The translations under genes were made by a program, and so were the position numbers. From contig CAJTPK010000039.1 in the NCBI GenBank assembly GCA_910578075.1, forward strand, positions 1-22,203: DNA of 22,203 nt. Reading direction: 5' to 3'. The DNA comes from an uncultured Muribaculaceae bacterium (GTDB taxonomy: Bacteria; Bacteroidota; Bacteroidia; Bacteroidales; Muribaculaceae). This document shows positions 1-8,421 of this stretch, piece after piece; within the stretch, counting starts at the first letter, position 1, and every line of letters begins with the position of its first letter. The notes beneath the pieces are model-generated. The model was not told the DNA's origin and made no database searches. It saw nothing but the letters and a program-made list of their open reading frames with translations.

Positions 1-362
1 TCACATCTCATTATCAGACGAATGTGTGACCAACTTAAAAGGCTACACAGTGTGTAACTTTTTTCTTGGTCGGGATAGGTGAGATAAAAACGTCGAAAGT
101 TTTTGAGATTGGCAACGGAGAGTCCGTCACCAAAATCAGCAGCAAGAGATTGGGCCAATCGCTTAATCAGGTGCGAACCATATTCTGCGCGGTAGCTACC
201 TTTCTGCTCTTGTTCAACAATGCGTTTGCCAATTTGCTAATATGTTTGCGACATGATGGAATTGACAGCCATATAGGCGCGACTGCGCGCCTATAAAAGC
301 AATTCTTTTATCTCGGCGTAAAATTGTGACTCTTGTATGTTGGTTGTCAGCTCTGTTCCCAT
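1..362 (-). pseudogene. DUF1016/YhcG-type nuclease, N-terminal part, disrupted by two amber codons; runs off left edge
   Basis: Read on the minus strand from an ATG at 362-360, the frame gives MGTELTTNIQESQFYAEIK, then a DUF1016 N-terminal domain: ARSRAYMAVNS, QIGKRIVEQEQKG, YGSHLIKRLAQSLAADFG, LSVANLKNFRRFYLTYP and LSWSHIRLIMR. This domain belongs to YhcG-like proteins, which pair it with a C-terminal PDDEXK nuclease domain (family knowledge; that part lies outside the window). Two TAG codons interrupt the frame. One sits just before ARSRAYMAV, and one sits between SQTY and QIGKR, where the family normally has Trp, so TGG to TAG is likely. Since parE here ends in TAG, amber is probably a true stop and this is a pseudogene. 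A TAACTTTG box at 374-367 lies only four bases before the ATG, so the intact gene may have been nearly leaderless. The family assignment is firm; the inactivation is an inference. Confidence 0.75.
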
Positions 363-552
363 ATTGCAAAGTTACAAATTTTCGGAGAATTAAAAGAAAT
401 ACCCCGAGGATTCTTTGGCCTGCAATTCAAGTTGCTCTTACAGTCGTTGGCATCTAGACATTGAACAAAGTACAGGGATACCTTTATACATGGGGAGGGT
501 ATCGGAATTATGATATAAATCCTTTTTATGTAAGATTTTTTTGCAAAGGAAG

Positions 553-583
553 TTGCAGAAAGCAACAAATTTATATAATTTTG
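553..583 (+). promoter_or_regulatory. Bacteroidetes-type promoter for the TPR/kinase-like gene
   Basis: TTG at 553-555 and TAATTTTG at 576-583 are separated by 20 bases, which fits the Bacteroidetes -33/-7 pattern. The predicted transcript starts near 588, inside the following hairpin. A short inverted repeat GTTGC/GCAAC (552-566) overlaps the -33 side. The rest of 363-682 shows no convincing coding sequence on either strand. Confidence 0.55.
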
Positions 584-610
584 TAGGTGCGGCATGTAAT
601 GCCGCACCTA
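584..610 (+). other. 12-bp perfect hairpin in the leader of the 683 gene
   Basis: TAGGTGCGGCAT (584-595) pairs perfectly with ATGCCGCACCTA (599-610) around a GTA loop, and TTTGTTTG follows. By itself it resembles an intrinsic terminator. However, a promoter-like box ends at 583, so the hairpin would form the very 5' end of the mRNA. It may be a 5' stabilising stem, an attenuator, a short RNA, or a dispersed palindromic repeat; the sequence alone does not decide. Confidence 0.6.
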
Positions 611-682
611 TTTGTTTGAATGCCGGAATTAATCTCGGATGAATGTCGGACTTAACCCCGGTTCCATTATTATGAACTTAAT

Positions 683-2656
683 ATGAAAAGGTCTATTTTT
701 CTTTTGGTCGCACTGTTATGCCTTTCATCGGTCAGTGTGTCCGCGCTTGACAAGAATGCCGAAATTGCAAGGTTGCGAGGCAAACTTTCCCAAACGACCA
801 CACGCAAGGATTCGATAAAAATCCTGTATGACATATTTGATCTCTCAAGCCGTAAGGATTATCTTAGCCTCGGCAGAGAGATAGATGCCGTGGCTGAGCG
901 CGCCGGTAACAATACTGTTCGCTATGACATTGCGCGTCATCTTGCCAACTCTGTCAATAATGATTCGATTCTGGCTTTGATCGAGGCTCATGTGAAAAGT
1001 CTTCCTGCAGGACAGGAGCAGAAGGAAACAGAGCTTTTTGTAAAGATCAGACGCCTTTCCACCACCGCCCGTTATATGACGGAGAAGGAACGGCAGGATA
1101 AAATAGCCCGCTTGATTGTACCGGAAGACAATAGCAAGATGGATAAATACGCTAAAGTGGAGCGGCTGTTTATAATATGTGAATATCTGAGTAGCTTTGC
1201 CAAGGGTAATCTTCTGGTGGAATATCTTGACGACCTCGGCCAACTGATCAAGGAATCCGGCATTGATAATTATGCGGTCAAGAATATATATCTTACCGAA
1301 TCTGCAAATATATATTCAGTGACCGGAAACAAGGAGAAGGCTCTGGCCTGCGACCGTGCGTTGCTTAAGGAGATAGATGCCCTTGAAAAGCGTTATAGGG
1401 CGCAGGGACGCAAGTATCGGAACTATGATGTCAGTAGGTTTATCGTTTACCGACGCATGCTTAGCAATTACGATATTCTTGATCTTGATGAGGTTAATTC
1501 GCTATATGACAAGATATTGAAAATTGCAGCTGTAAATGAAGATGTAAAGGGTGTGCTTGAAAATAACAAGCGTGCGGCGATATATCATGCTATGAAGAAC
1601 AAGAGGTATGCCGAAGCAATACCGTATCTTCGTCATCAGCTGTCAGTGGAAAGATCACAGGTGTTCAGACGCAGACAATTGGGTATGCTGGTTGAGGCTG
1701 CTTCTGCGGTAGGCGACCAGACTACAGAGGATCTTGCCCGCAACGAACTTGAGGCTATCACTGAGCAGATGAATTCGAAAGAGGCCCAGGATAAATATAA
1801 TGAGTTGAAGATCAGATATGATGTAAGTGCTCTGAGAGCGGAAAATGCGGAACTTGAACTTGAAAACAAGAATGGCCAGATAGCGGCTACACGGCGCATA
1901 ATGATATTTGTGATAGTGGGCTGGGTAGCGTTTGCGATTATGCTTGTGGCTCTGCTGTTTTTCTGGACCCGTTATAAAAGAACAGCCTCAGATATATCTT
2001 CGTTTGTAGATTCTCTTGCAGCTGAACGCGATGCCATCAAGAAAAGACGCTATTACGATTATGCGAAAAAAGTAGGGTCATCCGTAAAGCCCAGGGATTA
2101 TATATCTTCCCGCCCGAAGACGGGTAATCTTTCGGATACAATTGACTATATCATCAATGATGTGATGTTTATCTCTTCTATCGCTCTTGAAGATACGCGT
2201 AAGTTCCGGCATACTATATCAGTGGGATCATTCATGAAGGATTCCATCGACAATGTCGAGTCGGGACTCACAAAGAATATAAATATCAATGTGGTCTATC
2301 CTGATCCGGATTTCGAGATCCGTGTTGACAAGCAGTGTCTGCAGATGCTTGTAAACCATATTCTGAAGGTGGCTGTGCGCCTTGCCCCTGAAGGAGGTGC
2401 GATAGGTTTTGAATGCACTGAAGACAAGTCAGCAAGAATGGCAAGGTTTGTATTCAAGCATACCGGCGACAGCTTCCCGGAAGGACGGGAGGAGAAGATT
2501 TTCGAACATTTCTTCGATTATCGCAAACTCTCGGAAGATGGAGAGGCAGCGTTGATAATGTGCCGCATGATCAATTTCCTTACTAACAGCTCCCTTAAAT
2601 CATCGGCAGGTCATACACACGATGGCAAACTTGTGCTGATGGTGCCTATGTCATGA
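683..2656 (+). CDS. Membrane protein with periplasmic TPR-like helical region and degenerate histidine-kinase ATPase domain
   Basis: The 657-residue product begins with a signal peptide (MKRSIFLLVALLCLSSVSVSA). A long alpha-helical region follows to about residue 400, with TPR-like repeats (for example NKEKALACDRALLKEIDALEKR) ending in a coiled-coil-like stretch. One transmembrane helix (about 404-428, MIFVIVGWVAFAIMLVALLFF) leads to a cytoplasmic part. Residues about 557-657 resemble a histidine-kinase ATPase fold: NHILKVAVRLAPEGG at the N-box position, FEHFFD near the F-box, and a C-terminal VLMVPM strand. A clear phosphoacceptor H-box is not obvious; FRHTISVGSFMKDSID near residue 507 is the nearest candidate. 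The architecture matches Bacteroidales TPR-sensor proteins. Its TGA overlaps the start of the CLC channel gene (ATGA), implying translational coupling, perhaps in sensing ionic or envelope stress. Ligand and partner are unknown. Confidence 0.8.
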   Translation: MKRSIFLLVALLCLSSVSVSALDKNAEIARLRGKLSQTTTRKDSIKILYDIFDLSSRKDYLSLGREIDAVAERAGNNTVRYDIARHLANSVNNDSILALIEAHVKSLPAGQEQKETELFVKIRRLSTTARYMTEKERQDKIARLIVPEDNSKMDKYAKVERLFIICEYLSSFAKGNLLVEYLDDLGQLIKESGIDNYAVKNIYLTESANIYSVTGNKEKALACDRALLKEIDALEKRYRAQGRKYRNYDVSRFIVYRRMLSNYDILDLDEVNSLYDKILKIAAVNEDVKGVLENNKRAAIYHAMKNKRYAEAIPYLRHQLSVERSQVFRRRQLGMLVEAASAVGDQTTEDLARNELEAITEQMNSKEAQDKYNELKIRYDVSALRAENAELELENKNGQIAATRRIMIFVIVGWVAFAIMLVALLFFWTRYKRTASDISSFVDSLAAERDAIKKRRYYDYAKKVGSSVKPRDYISSRPKTGNLSDTIDYIINDVMFISSIALEDTRKFRHTISVGSFMKDSIDNVESGLTKNININVVYPDPDFEIRVDKQCLQMLVNHILKVAVRLAPEGGAIGFECTEDKSARMARFVFKHTGDSFPEGREEKIFEHFFDYRKLSEDGEAALIMCRMINFLTNSSLKSSAGHTHDGKLVLMVPMS

Positions 2657-3960
2657 GAATTGGTAAGAGGCGTTTCGTTTGGCCGGAGGGTGGAACTCTG
2701 ATTGTGGCGGCGACCGTGACTGGAACACTGGCCGGTCTCGGAACATTTTTTCTCCGCAGGGGAATGGAGTTGATTGCCGGAATGAGCAGGTTTTGGCTTG
2801 TTCCTGATCGCGTGAACCTTATCTTTCTGGCATTGCTCGCCATCGCGATATTTGGCGCTGTTTTTTATCAGAAGGTGATAGGGGAGAATCTCGCCGGGAG
2901 CACCGGTCAGATACGTAGCCGCTTTGCAAGCGGGAATTATGACTTCAAAAGGAATCATATTTTCAGTCCGTTGATAGGGTGTCTTGTCACCGTGGGCTTT
3001 GGAGGCTCTGCCGGTGCTGAGGGACCGTGTGCGTTTTCCGGAGCGGCGATCGGTTCTAAAATAGCGAAGATGTTCCGCATGTCTCCTCAATCAGTAAGGA
3101 TATTGTTCGGTTGTGGTGCCGCAGCAGGTATATCGGGTATTTTTAAATCACCGATAGGTGGTCTTTTCTTCGCTGTAGAGGTATTGAAAATGGAGATGAC
3201 CGTAGTTGGAATAGTTGCGGTGACATTCGCTTGTCTGGCTGCATTCTGCGCTGCATATGTGTTGGGAGGATATGTATGGAATGTCCAGATAATGACTGAC
3301 ATGATATTTATCCCTGAGCATTTTGGCTGGATAGCCCTGCTTGGGGTGGCATGTGGGATATATTCCATCTACTATTGTAACACGCAGGATTTTGCTTCCC
3401 GTTTTTTCAAAAGTATCGGTAATATATGGCTGCGTGCCGCCATCTGTGCTGTCGGACTTGGTGTTATGATAATGATTCTGCCTGCGATGTTTGGAGAGGG
3501 TTACAATATTGTATCAGATCTCGTGAACGGCATAGACCGCACTCTTTTGGAGTTCGGTCCGTTTTACAAAGACTTCGACCGTATGCCGCTTGTCTTATGC
3601 ATCGTTGGAGTGATGTTGCTGCTGAAAGGCGCTGCTGTGGGTGCAGTCAACAGTGGAGGTGGAGTTGCGGGAGAATTTGTGCCCACAATTTTTGCCGGAG
3701 CATTATTGGGATTTATGTTTGCCACGATTGCTAATATGTGCGGTCATGCGCTTCCGGTTGATAATTTTGTTCTCATAGCTACCGCTGCTGTAATGGCAGG
3801 AACAATAAAAGCGCCTTTGATGGCGATATTCATAGCCGCAGAAGTTTCCGATCGGTATGGCTTTCTGCTTGGTTTCCTTCTTGCCGCAGGTATCTCCTTT
3901 GCCATCTCAAAACTTTGGGATATCTCCTTGAAAGTATCCAGAACTGCAAGCCGAGGCTGA
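2653..3960 (+). CDS. CLC-family chloride channel/transporter
   Basis: This 435-residue polytopic membrane protein carries the CLC signatures: GGSAGAEGP (residues 117-125, gating glutamate E123), GIFKSPIGGLFFAVE (162-176), and NSGGGVAGEFVPTIFAG from residue 333. CLC proteins are homodimers that conduct chloride or exchange chloride for protons. At the position of the internal proton glutamate of E. coli ClC-ec1 (E203, the residue after the conserved E202), this protein has Val177. Eukaryotic CLC channels also have Val there, so uncoupled anion conduction is plausible, though this rests on an alignment by eye. No C-terminal CBS domains are present; the protein ends soon after the last helix. 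It overlaps the upstream sensor-like gene by four bases. The convergent neighbour ends eight bases downstream. Confidence 0.93.
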   Translation: MRIGKRRFVWPEGGTLIVAATVTGTLAGLGTFFLRRGMELIAGMSRFWLVPDRVNLIFLALLAIAIFGAVFYQKVIGENLAGSTGQIRSRFASGNYDFKRNHIFSPLIGCLVTVGFGGSAGAEGPCAFSGAAIGSKIAKMFRMSPQSVRILFGCGAAAGISGIFKSPIGGLFFAVEVLKMEMTVVGIVAVTFACLAAFCAAYVLGGYVWNVQIMTDMIFIPEHFGWIALLGVACGIYSIYYCNTQDFASRFFKSIGNIWLRAAICAVGLGVMIMILPAMFGEGYNIVSDLVNGIDRTLLEFGPFYKDFDRMPLVLCIVGVMLLLKGAAVGAVNSGGGVAGEFVPTIFAGALLGFMFATIANMCGHALPVDNFVLIATAAVMAGTIKAPLMAIFIAAEVSDRYGFLLGFLLAAGISFAISKLWDISLKVSRTASRG

Positions 3961-3968
3961 CAGTAAAC

Positions 3969-4529
3969 TCAGAAGCGGAGGTAGTAGGCGATCGGATCGA
4001 ATCGGACGGTGAAGGGATTGCCTCCTTTGCGGGAGGGTTGGCTTTTGTGGTAGTAGAAGCTTCTCTGTGTGTCCCATGAAGGAATATCTGCTTTGCGGGT
4101 TTCGCCTGGCGGAATGCTGCATGATAGTTTGAGGAATTGCTTATGCAGCTGACGCCCGTCCGGAGTGCGGTAGTCAATATATAGGGTTACTCCTGTAAGC
4201 TCGCGGTCGGTGTTGTTGATTATGAAGAAGCTTTCTTTGGAACTGCTCTGGTTTTTATCGAATCCTGTGAATATAACCTGATTAAGACGGTAGCCATTGT
4301 TGCAGCTTTCGCATTGGGACGCCACCATGAAACTTCCCGCTACCATCTCCGCATCTGATACGGTATCTCCATATGCCACTGTGGCTTTTGCCTCTGTTTT
4401 TTGTTTCGCTTTTGTGGAGAGCTTATATCCCTTCTTTCTCGCATGTGAGTCCGTGGCATTACCGATACAAGCTATGGCAATGATTATCAACACCGTTAAA
4501 TCCAGGTATTTTGCGTGAGATGTTTTCAT
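3969..4529 (-). CDS. Secreted protein of unknown function (186 aa)
   Basis: The product starts with a hydrophobic signal segment (LTVLIIIAIACIGNA, cleavage probably after SHA near residue 30). A compact beta-rich domain follows, with GYRLNQVIFTGFDKNQSSSK, FFIINNTDRELTGVTLYIDY and PPGETRKADIPSW. The FIINNTDRELTGVTLYIDYR stretch suggests an immunoglobulin-like beta sandwich, but I do not recognise a named family. There is no lipobox cysteine. The gene is the last of the minus-strand run and lies 16 bases after the previous stop, so it is probably co-transcribed with the DUF3078 gene and the 188-residue gene. An envelope or periplasmic role is inferred from the signal peptide and neighbours only. 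Confidence 0.75.
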   Translation of the reverse strand: MKTSHAKYLDLTVLIIIAIACIGNATDSHARKKGYKLSTKAKQKTEAKATVAYGDTVSDAEMVAGSFMVASQCESCNNGYRLNQVIFTGFDKNQSSSKESFFIINNTDRELTGVTLYIDYRTPDGRQLHKQFLKLSCSIPPGETRKADIPSWDTQRSFYYHKSQPSRKGGNPFTVRFDPIAYYLRF

Positions 4530-4545
4530 AAGATATAATGCAGCC

Positions 4546-5112
4546 TTAAAGATAGATTGGTTTTATAGGCTCTTTTCGGGGATAAATGCGTGTCAAACCG
4601 TGTGGCAGTTCTGCAGCTGGGTTGTCGAATGAGATCCGGAGAGATCGCCAGAATTTAGGAAGAAACCACATTGTTCGCATCGAGATTTTGAGTTTCATAG
4701 GGTGTACGATTATAGCATCATCTTTCTCAATATATTCAGCCATACATTGATGGGTGTCGGTGAGAATTCCCATTTTTCGCGAAGTGTTCAGGTTTAATTT
4801 ATATTTCCCCTTCTTTGCAGAGGGTATGATATGTCCGATTATATCTCCCGGATGCAGGCGGCAGTCGGGAGTGGTGATTACTATTATTTCGTAACCTTTA
4901 CCACCTAATGGATCCTTCTTTATCAGCACACTTGTTTCATCATCTGTAAATTCCCAGATTCCTTCCGGTCCCTCCAGTTCTGACTCTCTGCAATATTGCA
5001 AGGCCGCGCCCATATCGCTTATTTTATCACCCGTGCGGGAATAAGCCGGCAGCTGCGGTGAGAAGACCGCAGCTGCCAAAATGAGGATGAGAGATAGTCT
5101 TGACAGAGTCAT
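4546..5112 (-). CDS. Secreted protein of unknown function (188 aa)
   Basis: The N-terminus is a signal peptide (MTLSRLSLILILAAAVFSPQLPAYS). The mature part reads like a small beta-barrel or lipocalin-like fold: EGIWEFTDDETSVLIKKD, a GYEIIVITTPDCRLHPGDIIG strand pair, KYKLNLNT, MKLKISMRTMWFLPKFWRSL, and a C-terminal GLTRIYPRK. GIWEF followed by alternating polar strands is typical of proteins that bind small hydrophobic molecules, but no specific ligand can be claimed. The start ATG overlaps the TAA of the upstream DUF3078 gene by one base (TAATG), so translation is probably coupled and the two proteins may act together at the envelope. Confidence 0.75.
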   Translation of the reverse strand: MTLSRLSLILILAAAVFSPQLPAYSRTGDKISDMGAALQYCRESELEGPEGIWEFTDDETSVLIKKDPLGGKGYEIIVITTPDCRLHPGDIIGHIIPSAKKGKYKLNLNTSRKMGILTDTHQCMAEYIEKDDAIIVHPMKLKISMRTMWFLPKFWRSLRISFDNPAAELPHGLTRIYPRKEPIKPIYL

Positions 5113-6716
5113 TACTGCTTGGTTGAGAATGTGTATGAGAGACCGATACTCAGTATCTCCTTAAGCATAAATCTGTTCCATCCGGGAGCAGCATATATGT
5201 CGGAAGAGGAGTCGTAACGCAGGTTTGCATAAATCTGAGTGGAGAAGAGTCGTGAGAACTGGATATTCAAAGTGTTTTCCCAGTCACCGAGGAAATAATC
5301 GTAATCGGTGAAGAGGAAGAGACGGGACTTATAGGTTACCATCTTTCCAATCTTCCAGTTAAGTGTTATGTCGGCATTGGAACCGATTTCGCTCTGTGTC
5401 TTGGCTGTCTGTGACATCTTGAACAGCGCATGGTCAACATGGTTGTCGATGGCTGTTTTCAGGTTGTATGACACCGGCGCTATAGATGCGTTGAACTGTA
5501 TAGTCTTTTTCTTATTTGTCTTGCTGTATGTCATACCGATACCGAGGTTCAGATCACCGGGTGTAAGGAAAGAGGCGATGCGTGTTTGGGTATCCTTCTT
5601 ATAATTGTTGAGCAGCTGGGTCTTGAATTGGGCTGTGACGGTATAATACCAGTTACGGCGTGCCTTGTAACCGAATTTGAAATTATATTGGAAAATATCC
5701 TGCGAGATGGAATATTTTCGAAATTGATCGTCCTCAACGGAGTTTAATCCGAGTTTGTATGACAGAGTGCTTTGCAGAAGCAGGTTTGGATGCCACACTG
5801 AATTCAACTGCACGTCCCATAGGAAATTGACAAGCAGAGCGATGTGGTTGTTACCACCCTGATACCAGTTGTCAGAGACATATGCCTGTGAGAACTGGAG
5901 TGCACCGTTGACGACATGGAGCCAATGCTTTTTCTTGATATCCTGATCGGAGATGACAGCGTCATCCACATTAACACCGGATACGAAGCTTCGTTTAAGA
6001 AATCCCTTGAATCCATGGTCTTCCTCAGGCAATGTCGGTGGCACGGGGAGCTGCCAATAAGAATATTCTATCAGGGACGGGTCTTTGACCATCATGCTAT
6101 ACATGATGTCATCCTGAAGATTCCAAGCCTCAAATGCGTTGTCGAGCCAAGCCGGACGGGCGTTGGAGAGGATGGTGAATTCCGGTTGCTGTTCTTCTGC
6201 AATCTCTCCGATTTCTGCAATCTCTACTTCTTCTGCCGGTGTTGTCTCGATTCCCCATAGTTCATCAAGGTATCGGCGTCGGTCAGCTATCGAGTCTGCG
6301 TCCTCACGCTCCTCTTCTGTTAGTTCTGTGGCGCGGATGCTTTCAGAGAGTTTCCATATCTGAGGCATCTGGGAATTGAGTGAGGGTATTGAAATCCTAC
6401 GCTGCTTATCGAGCGCGCGGTATTCTGCGAAAACCCACGGAGCGTTAAGACGATTGAAGCTCGGGATGTCTGTCGGTATAATTGTTTCTTCAAGTATTTC
6501 CTCCACACTGCGAATCCGCAGGGAATCTTCCTGGATCTGTCCGCTTCTGACGGCATCACGTAGCAAGGCGATATGCTCGTTGGTCTTATCAGTCGCAGTG
6601 CTTTTGCTTATGTGGCGAAAACGCGGCTGCCCGTCGGATGACTGTGCAGCAGCAGGCAATGAGGCCACCGCTATAGCGGCGGCAAATAAAAATGTCTTGT
6701 TGAAGAAATGTTTCAT
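5112..6716 (-). CDS. DUF3078 family outer-membrane protein
   Basis: The 534-residue product has a signal peptide (MKHFFNKTFLFAAAIAVASLPAAAQ). A long polar, acidic N-terminal region follows to about residue 235, including EEVEIAEIGEIAEEQQPE. The C-terminal half is beta-rich, with the DUF3078-type signature LQFSQAYVSDNWYQGGNNH and then many alternating strands (FKFGYKARRNWYYTVTAQFK, TLNIQFSRLFSTQIYANLRY) ending in LSIGLSYTFS. The pattern indicates an outer-membrane beta-barrel. The family is widespread in Bacteroidetes and has no known function. The N-terminal extension before the barrel is long. The gene lies 83 bases downstream of the S41 protease gene and is translationally coupled to the next small secreted protein. 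Confidence 0.85.
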   Translation of the reverse strand: MKHFFNKTFLFAAAIAVASLPAAAQSSDGQPRFRHISKSTATDKTNEHIALLRDAVRSGQIQEDSLRIRSVEEILEETIIPTDIPSFNRLNAPWVFAEYRALDKQRRISIPSLNSQMPQIWKLSESIRATELTEEEREDADSIADRRRYLDELWGIETTPAEEVEIAEIGEIAEEQQPEFTILSNARPAWLDNAFEAWNLQDDIMYSMMVKDPSLIEYSYWQLPVPPTLPEEDHGFKGFLKRSFVSGVNVDDAVISDQDIKKKHWLHVVNGALQFSQAYVSDNWYQGGNNHIALLVNFLWDVQLNSVWHPNLLLQSTLSYKLGLNSVEDDQFRKYSISQDIFQYNFKFGYKARRNWYYTVTAQFKTQLLNNYKKDTQTRIASFLTPGDLNLGIGMTYSKTNKKKTIQFNASIAPVSYNLKTAIDNHVDHALFKMSQTAKTQSEIGSNADITLNWKIGKMVTYKSRLFLFTDYDYFLGDWENTLNIQFSRLFSTQIYANLRYDSSSDIYAAPGWNRFMLKEILSIGLSYTFSTKQ

Positions 6717-6799
6717 GAGTGTCGGAGTATAGTTTGGATGTGGTAGGTATCGGAAATTATTACCGGTATCTATTTATGGATGGGTTATTTATGGAAGGG

Positions 6800-8404
6800 T
6801 TATGGCTTCTGAAGTATCCGGTCATATTCCTCGGAGTTGATCAACCTGTATGCTTCCCGGAAAATCGGGTCATAGTCGTTGTATACCTTGAAATATGTCG
6901 GTTGGTCATATACATCGCGTCCGATGAGCCCTTTGACAATCATTTTGAACAGAGGCTCGCTTTGTCTCGCCTGCTCTTCATTGAATTTTACGCCCTCCTT
7001 TTCCGCACGGTCGTAAAGTTCCTTAAGCATTGAGTTGTCAACTTCAAATCCTTTTACAAAATCATTGTCTGTCTTGAATTTGCGCTTCAAATCCTTTCTA
7101 TTGGCATCGACATAGCTGATCGCATATTGGTTGATGACACCTTTTGCCGTGACATCACGGTAATATTTTGTGAAATCTGTGGTGTCGAGAGGCACGAAGC
7201 GGTCGGGAGAAATTCCTCCGCCTCCATAAATGGGGCGATGCAACCTCAATGTCTCAACCTTGAGAGAATCGATATATTTTATAGAATCTGCATGCATCAG
7301 CTCGCCATGGTTGAACCGGTCGATGATATCCATCGCATATGATTTCTGGTCGCCGTTACTGTATGGTTTCTGGATATCGCGTCCGGTGGGCGTGTAGTAA
7401 TGAGCCACTGTGAGACGCATCATTGATCCGTCGGGGAAGGGGAACGGACGCTGCACAAGTCCTTTGCCATATGTGCGACGACCTACGACAACTCCGCGAT
7501 CCCAGTCCTGGATAGCGCCGGTAGTGATTTCAGATGATGACGCTGTATATTGGTTTACCATTACCACGAGCCTGCCGTCGTTGAACAATGGCTTGAGTCC
7601 GTGGGGCTGAGTCAGATGGTCATAACGCGGCGAGTTGCGTCCTTCAGTGTATACGGCGAGTTTCCCGGGATCAATGAATTCACCGAGAATCTCGATTGCC
7701 GGCTGCATGTATCCGCCGCCGTTGTCCACAAGGTCGAGGATAAGCTGCTTCATGCCCGCTTTCTTCAGATCTTTCAGGGCTTTCTCAATTTCATTACGGG
7801 TCTCGGCAGAAAATCTGCTGAGGCGTATGTAACCCGTTTTGTTGTCTACCATATAGGCTGCGTCAACACTGTTGATCGGTATGTCCGCGCGGGTGATAGT
7901 GAAGTTGATTGTGTCGGATTTCCCTGCGGCGCGACGCAGTACATTGACATTGACTTTGCTCCCTTTGGGACCGCGGAGGCGCTTCATTATGTCGGTGTTG
8001 CGCATCTTGACTCCGGCGATGATCGAGTCGTTGACCTTGATTATGCGGTCACCGGCAAGCAGCCCCACACGTTCAGATGGACCTCCTGCCACAGTGGATA
8101 TCACGTAGAGGGTGTCCTGATTCATATTGAATGTTATGCCTATACCGCTGAAGTTTCCGGCAAGAGGTTCGTTGAGCTCTTTTGTCTCTTCCGGATTGGA
8201 ATAAGCTGAGTGAGGGTCAAGCTCTTCAAGCATGCTGCGGATGGCGGTTTCCACAAGTTTATCTTCATTCACGGTGTCAACATAGAACTGGGTGACGGCG
8301 GCTTCCGCCATGCGCAGTTTCTGGTTGGCTGTGAGTTTTGTCTGTGATGCCGCGAAAGCCGTTAATACGGTTCCTGCGAATATGATTGCAAACAGTTTCT
8401 TCAT
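6800..8404 (-). CDS. S41 family C-terminal processing peptidase (Ctp)
   Basis: This periplasmic serine protease has a signal peptide (MKKLFAIIFAGTVLTAFAAS), an N-terminal helical segment with the family motif LEELDPHSAYSNPEE, a PDZ domain (GIGITFNMNQDTLYVISTV, AGDRIIKVNDS) and the S41 catalytic core. The likely nucleophile is Ser289 in YTASSSEI and the general base Lys314 in TYGKGLVQ; the 25-residue spacing matches Prc and CtpB. LDLVDNGGGYMQPAIEIL is the substrate-groove region. I chose the ATG at 8404-8402, because the longer frame begins with a TTG at 8425 that overlaps the coaD stop and would put seven charged residues before the signal peptide. The gene lies 17 bases after coaD, so it is probably in the parE-coaD operon. 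It may trim envelope proteins encoded nearby, which is inference. Confidence 0.93.
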   Translation of the reverse strand: MKKLFAIIFAGTVLTAFAASQTKLTANQKLRMAEAAVTQFYVDTVNEDKLVETAIRSMLEELDPHSAYSNPEETKELNEPLAGNFSGIGITFNMNQDTLYVISTVAGGPSERVGLLAGDRIIKVNDSIIAGVKMRNTDIMKRLRGPKGSKVNVNVLRRAAGKSDTINFTITRADIPINSVDAAYMVDNKTGYIRLSRFSAETRNEIEKALKDLKKAGMKQLILDLVDNGGGYMQPAIEILGEFIDPGKLAVYTEGRNSPRYDHLTQPHGLKPLFNDGRLVVMVNQYTASSSEITTGAIQDWDRGVVVGRRTYGKGLVQRPFPFPDGSMMRLTVAHYYTPTGRDIQKPYSNGDQKSYAMDIIDRFNHGELMHADSIKYIDSLKVETLRLHRPIYGGGGISPDRFVPLDTTDFTKYYRDVTAKGVINQYAISYVDANRKDLKRKFKTDNDFVKGFEVDNSMLKELYDRAEKEGVKFNEEQARQSEPLFKMIVKGLIGRDVYDQPTYFKVYNDYDPIFREAYRLINSEEYDRILQKP

Positions 8405-8421
8405 TTTTTTAATTTTATGAT

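Noticed and set aside
66..296. Plus-strand ORF of 76 codons
   Set aside because: It is antisense to the DUF1016 domain, whose motifs are clear on the minus strand.
1..362. TAG recoding as an explanation of the interrupted DUF1016 frame
   Set aside because: parE and the toxin remnant both end at TAG, and one amber replaces a Trp, so ordinary mutation is simpler.
347..607. Minus-strand ORF of 86 codons
   Set aside because: It spans the hairpin and promoter region, has no recognisable domain, and overlaps the DUF1016 start in another frame.
7550..8209. Long plus-strand ORF of 219 codons
   Set aside because: It lies wholly inside the S41 protease gene on the other strand and has the look of an antisense shadow; no motifs or promoter.
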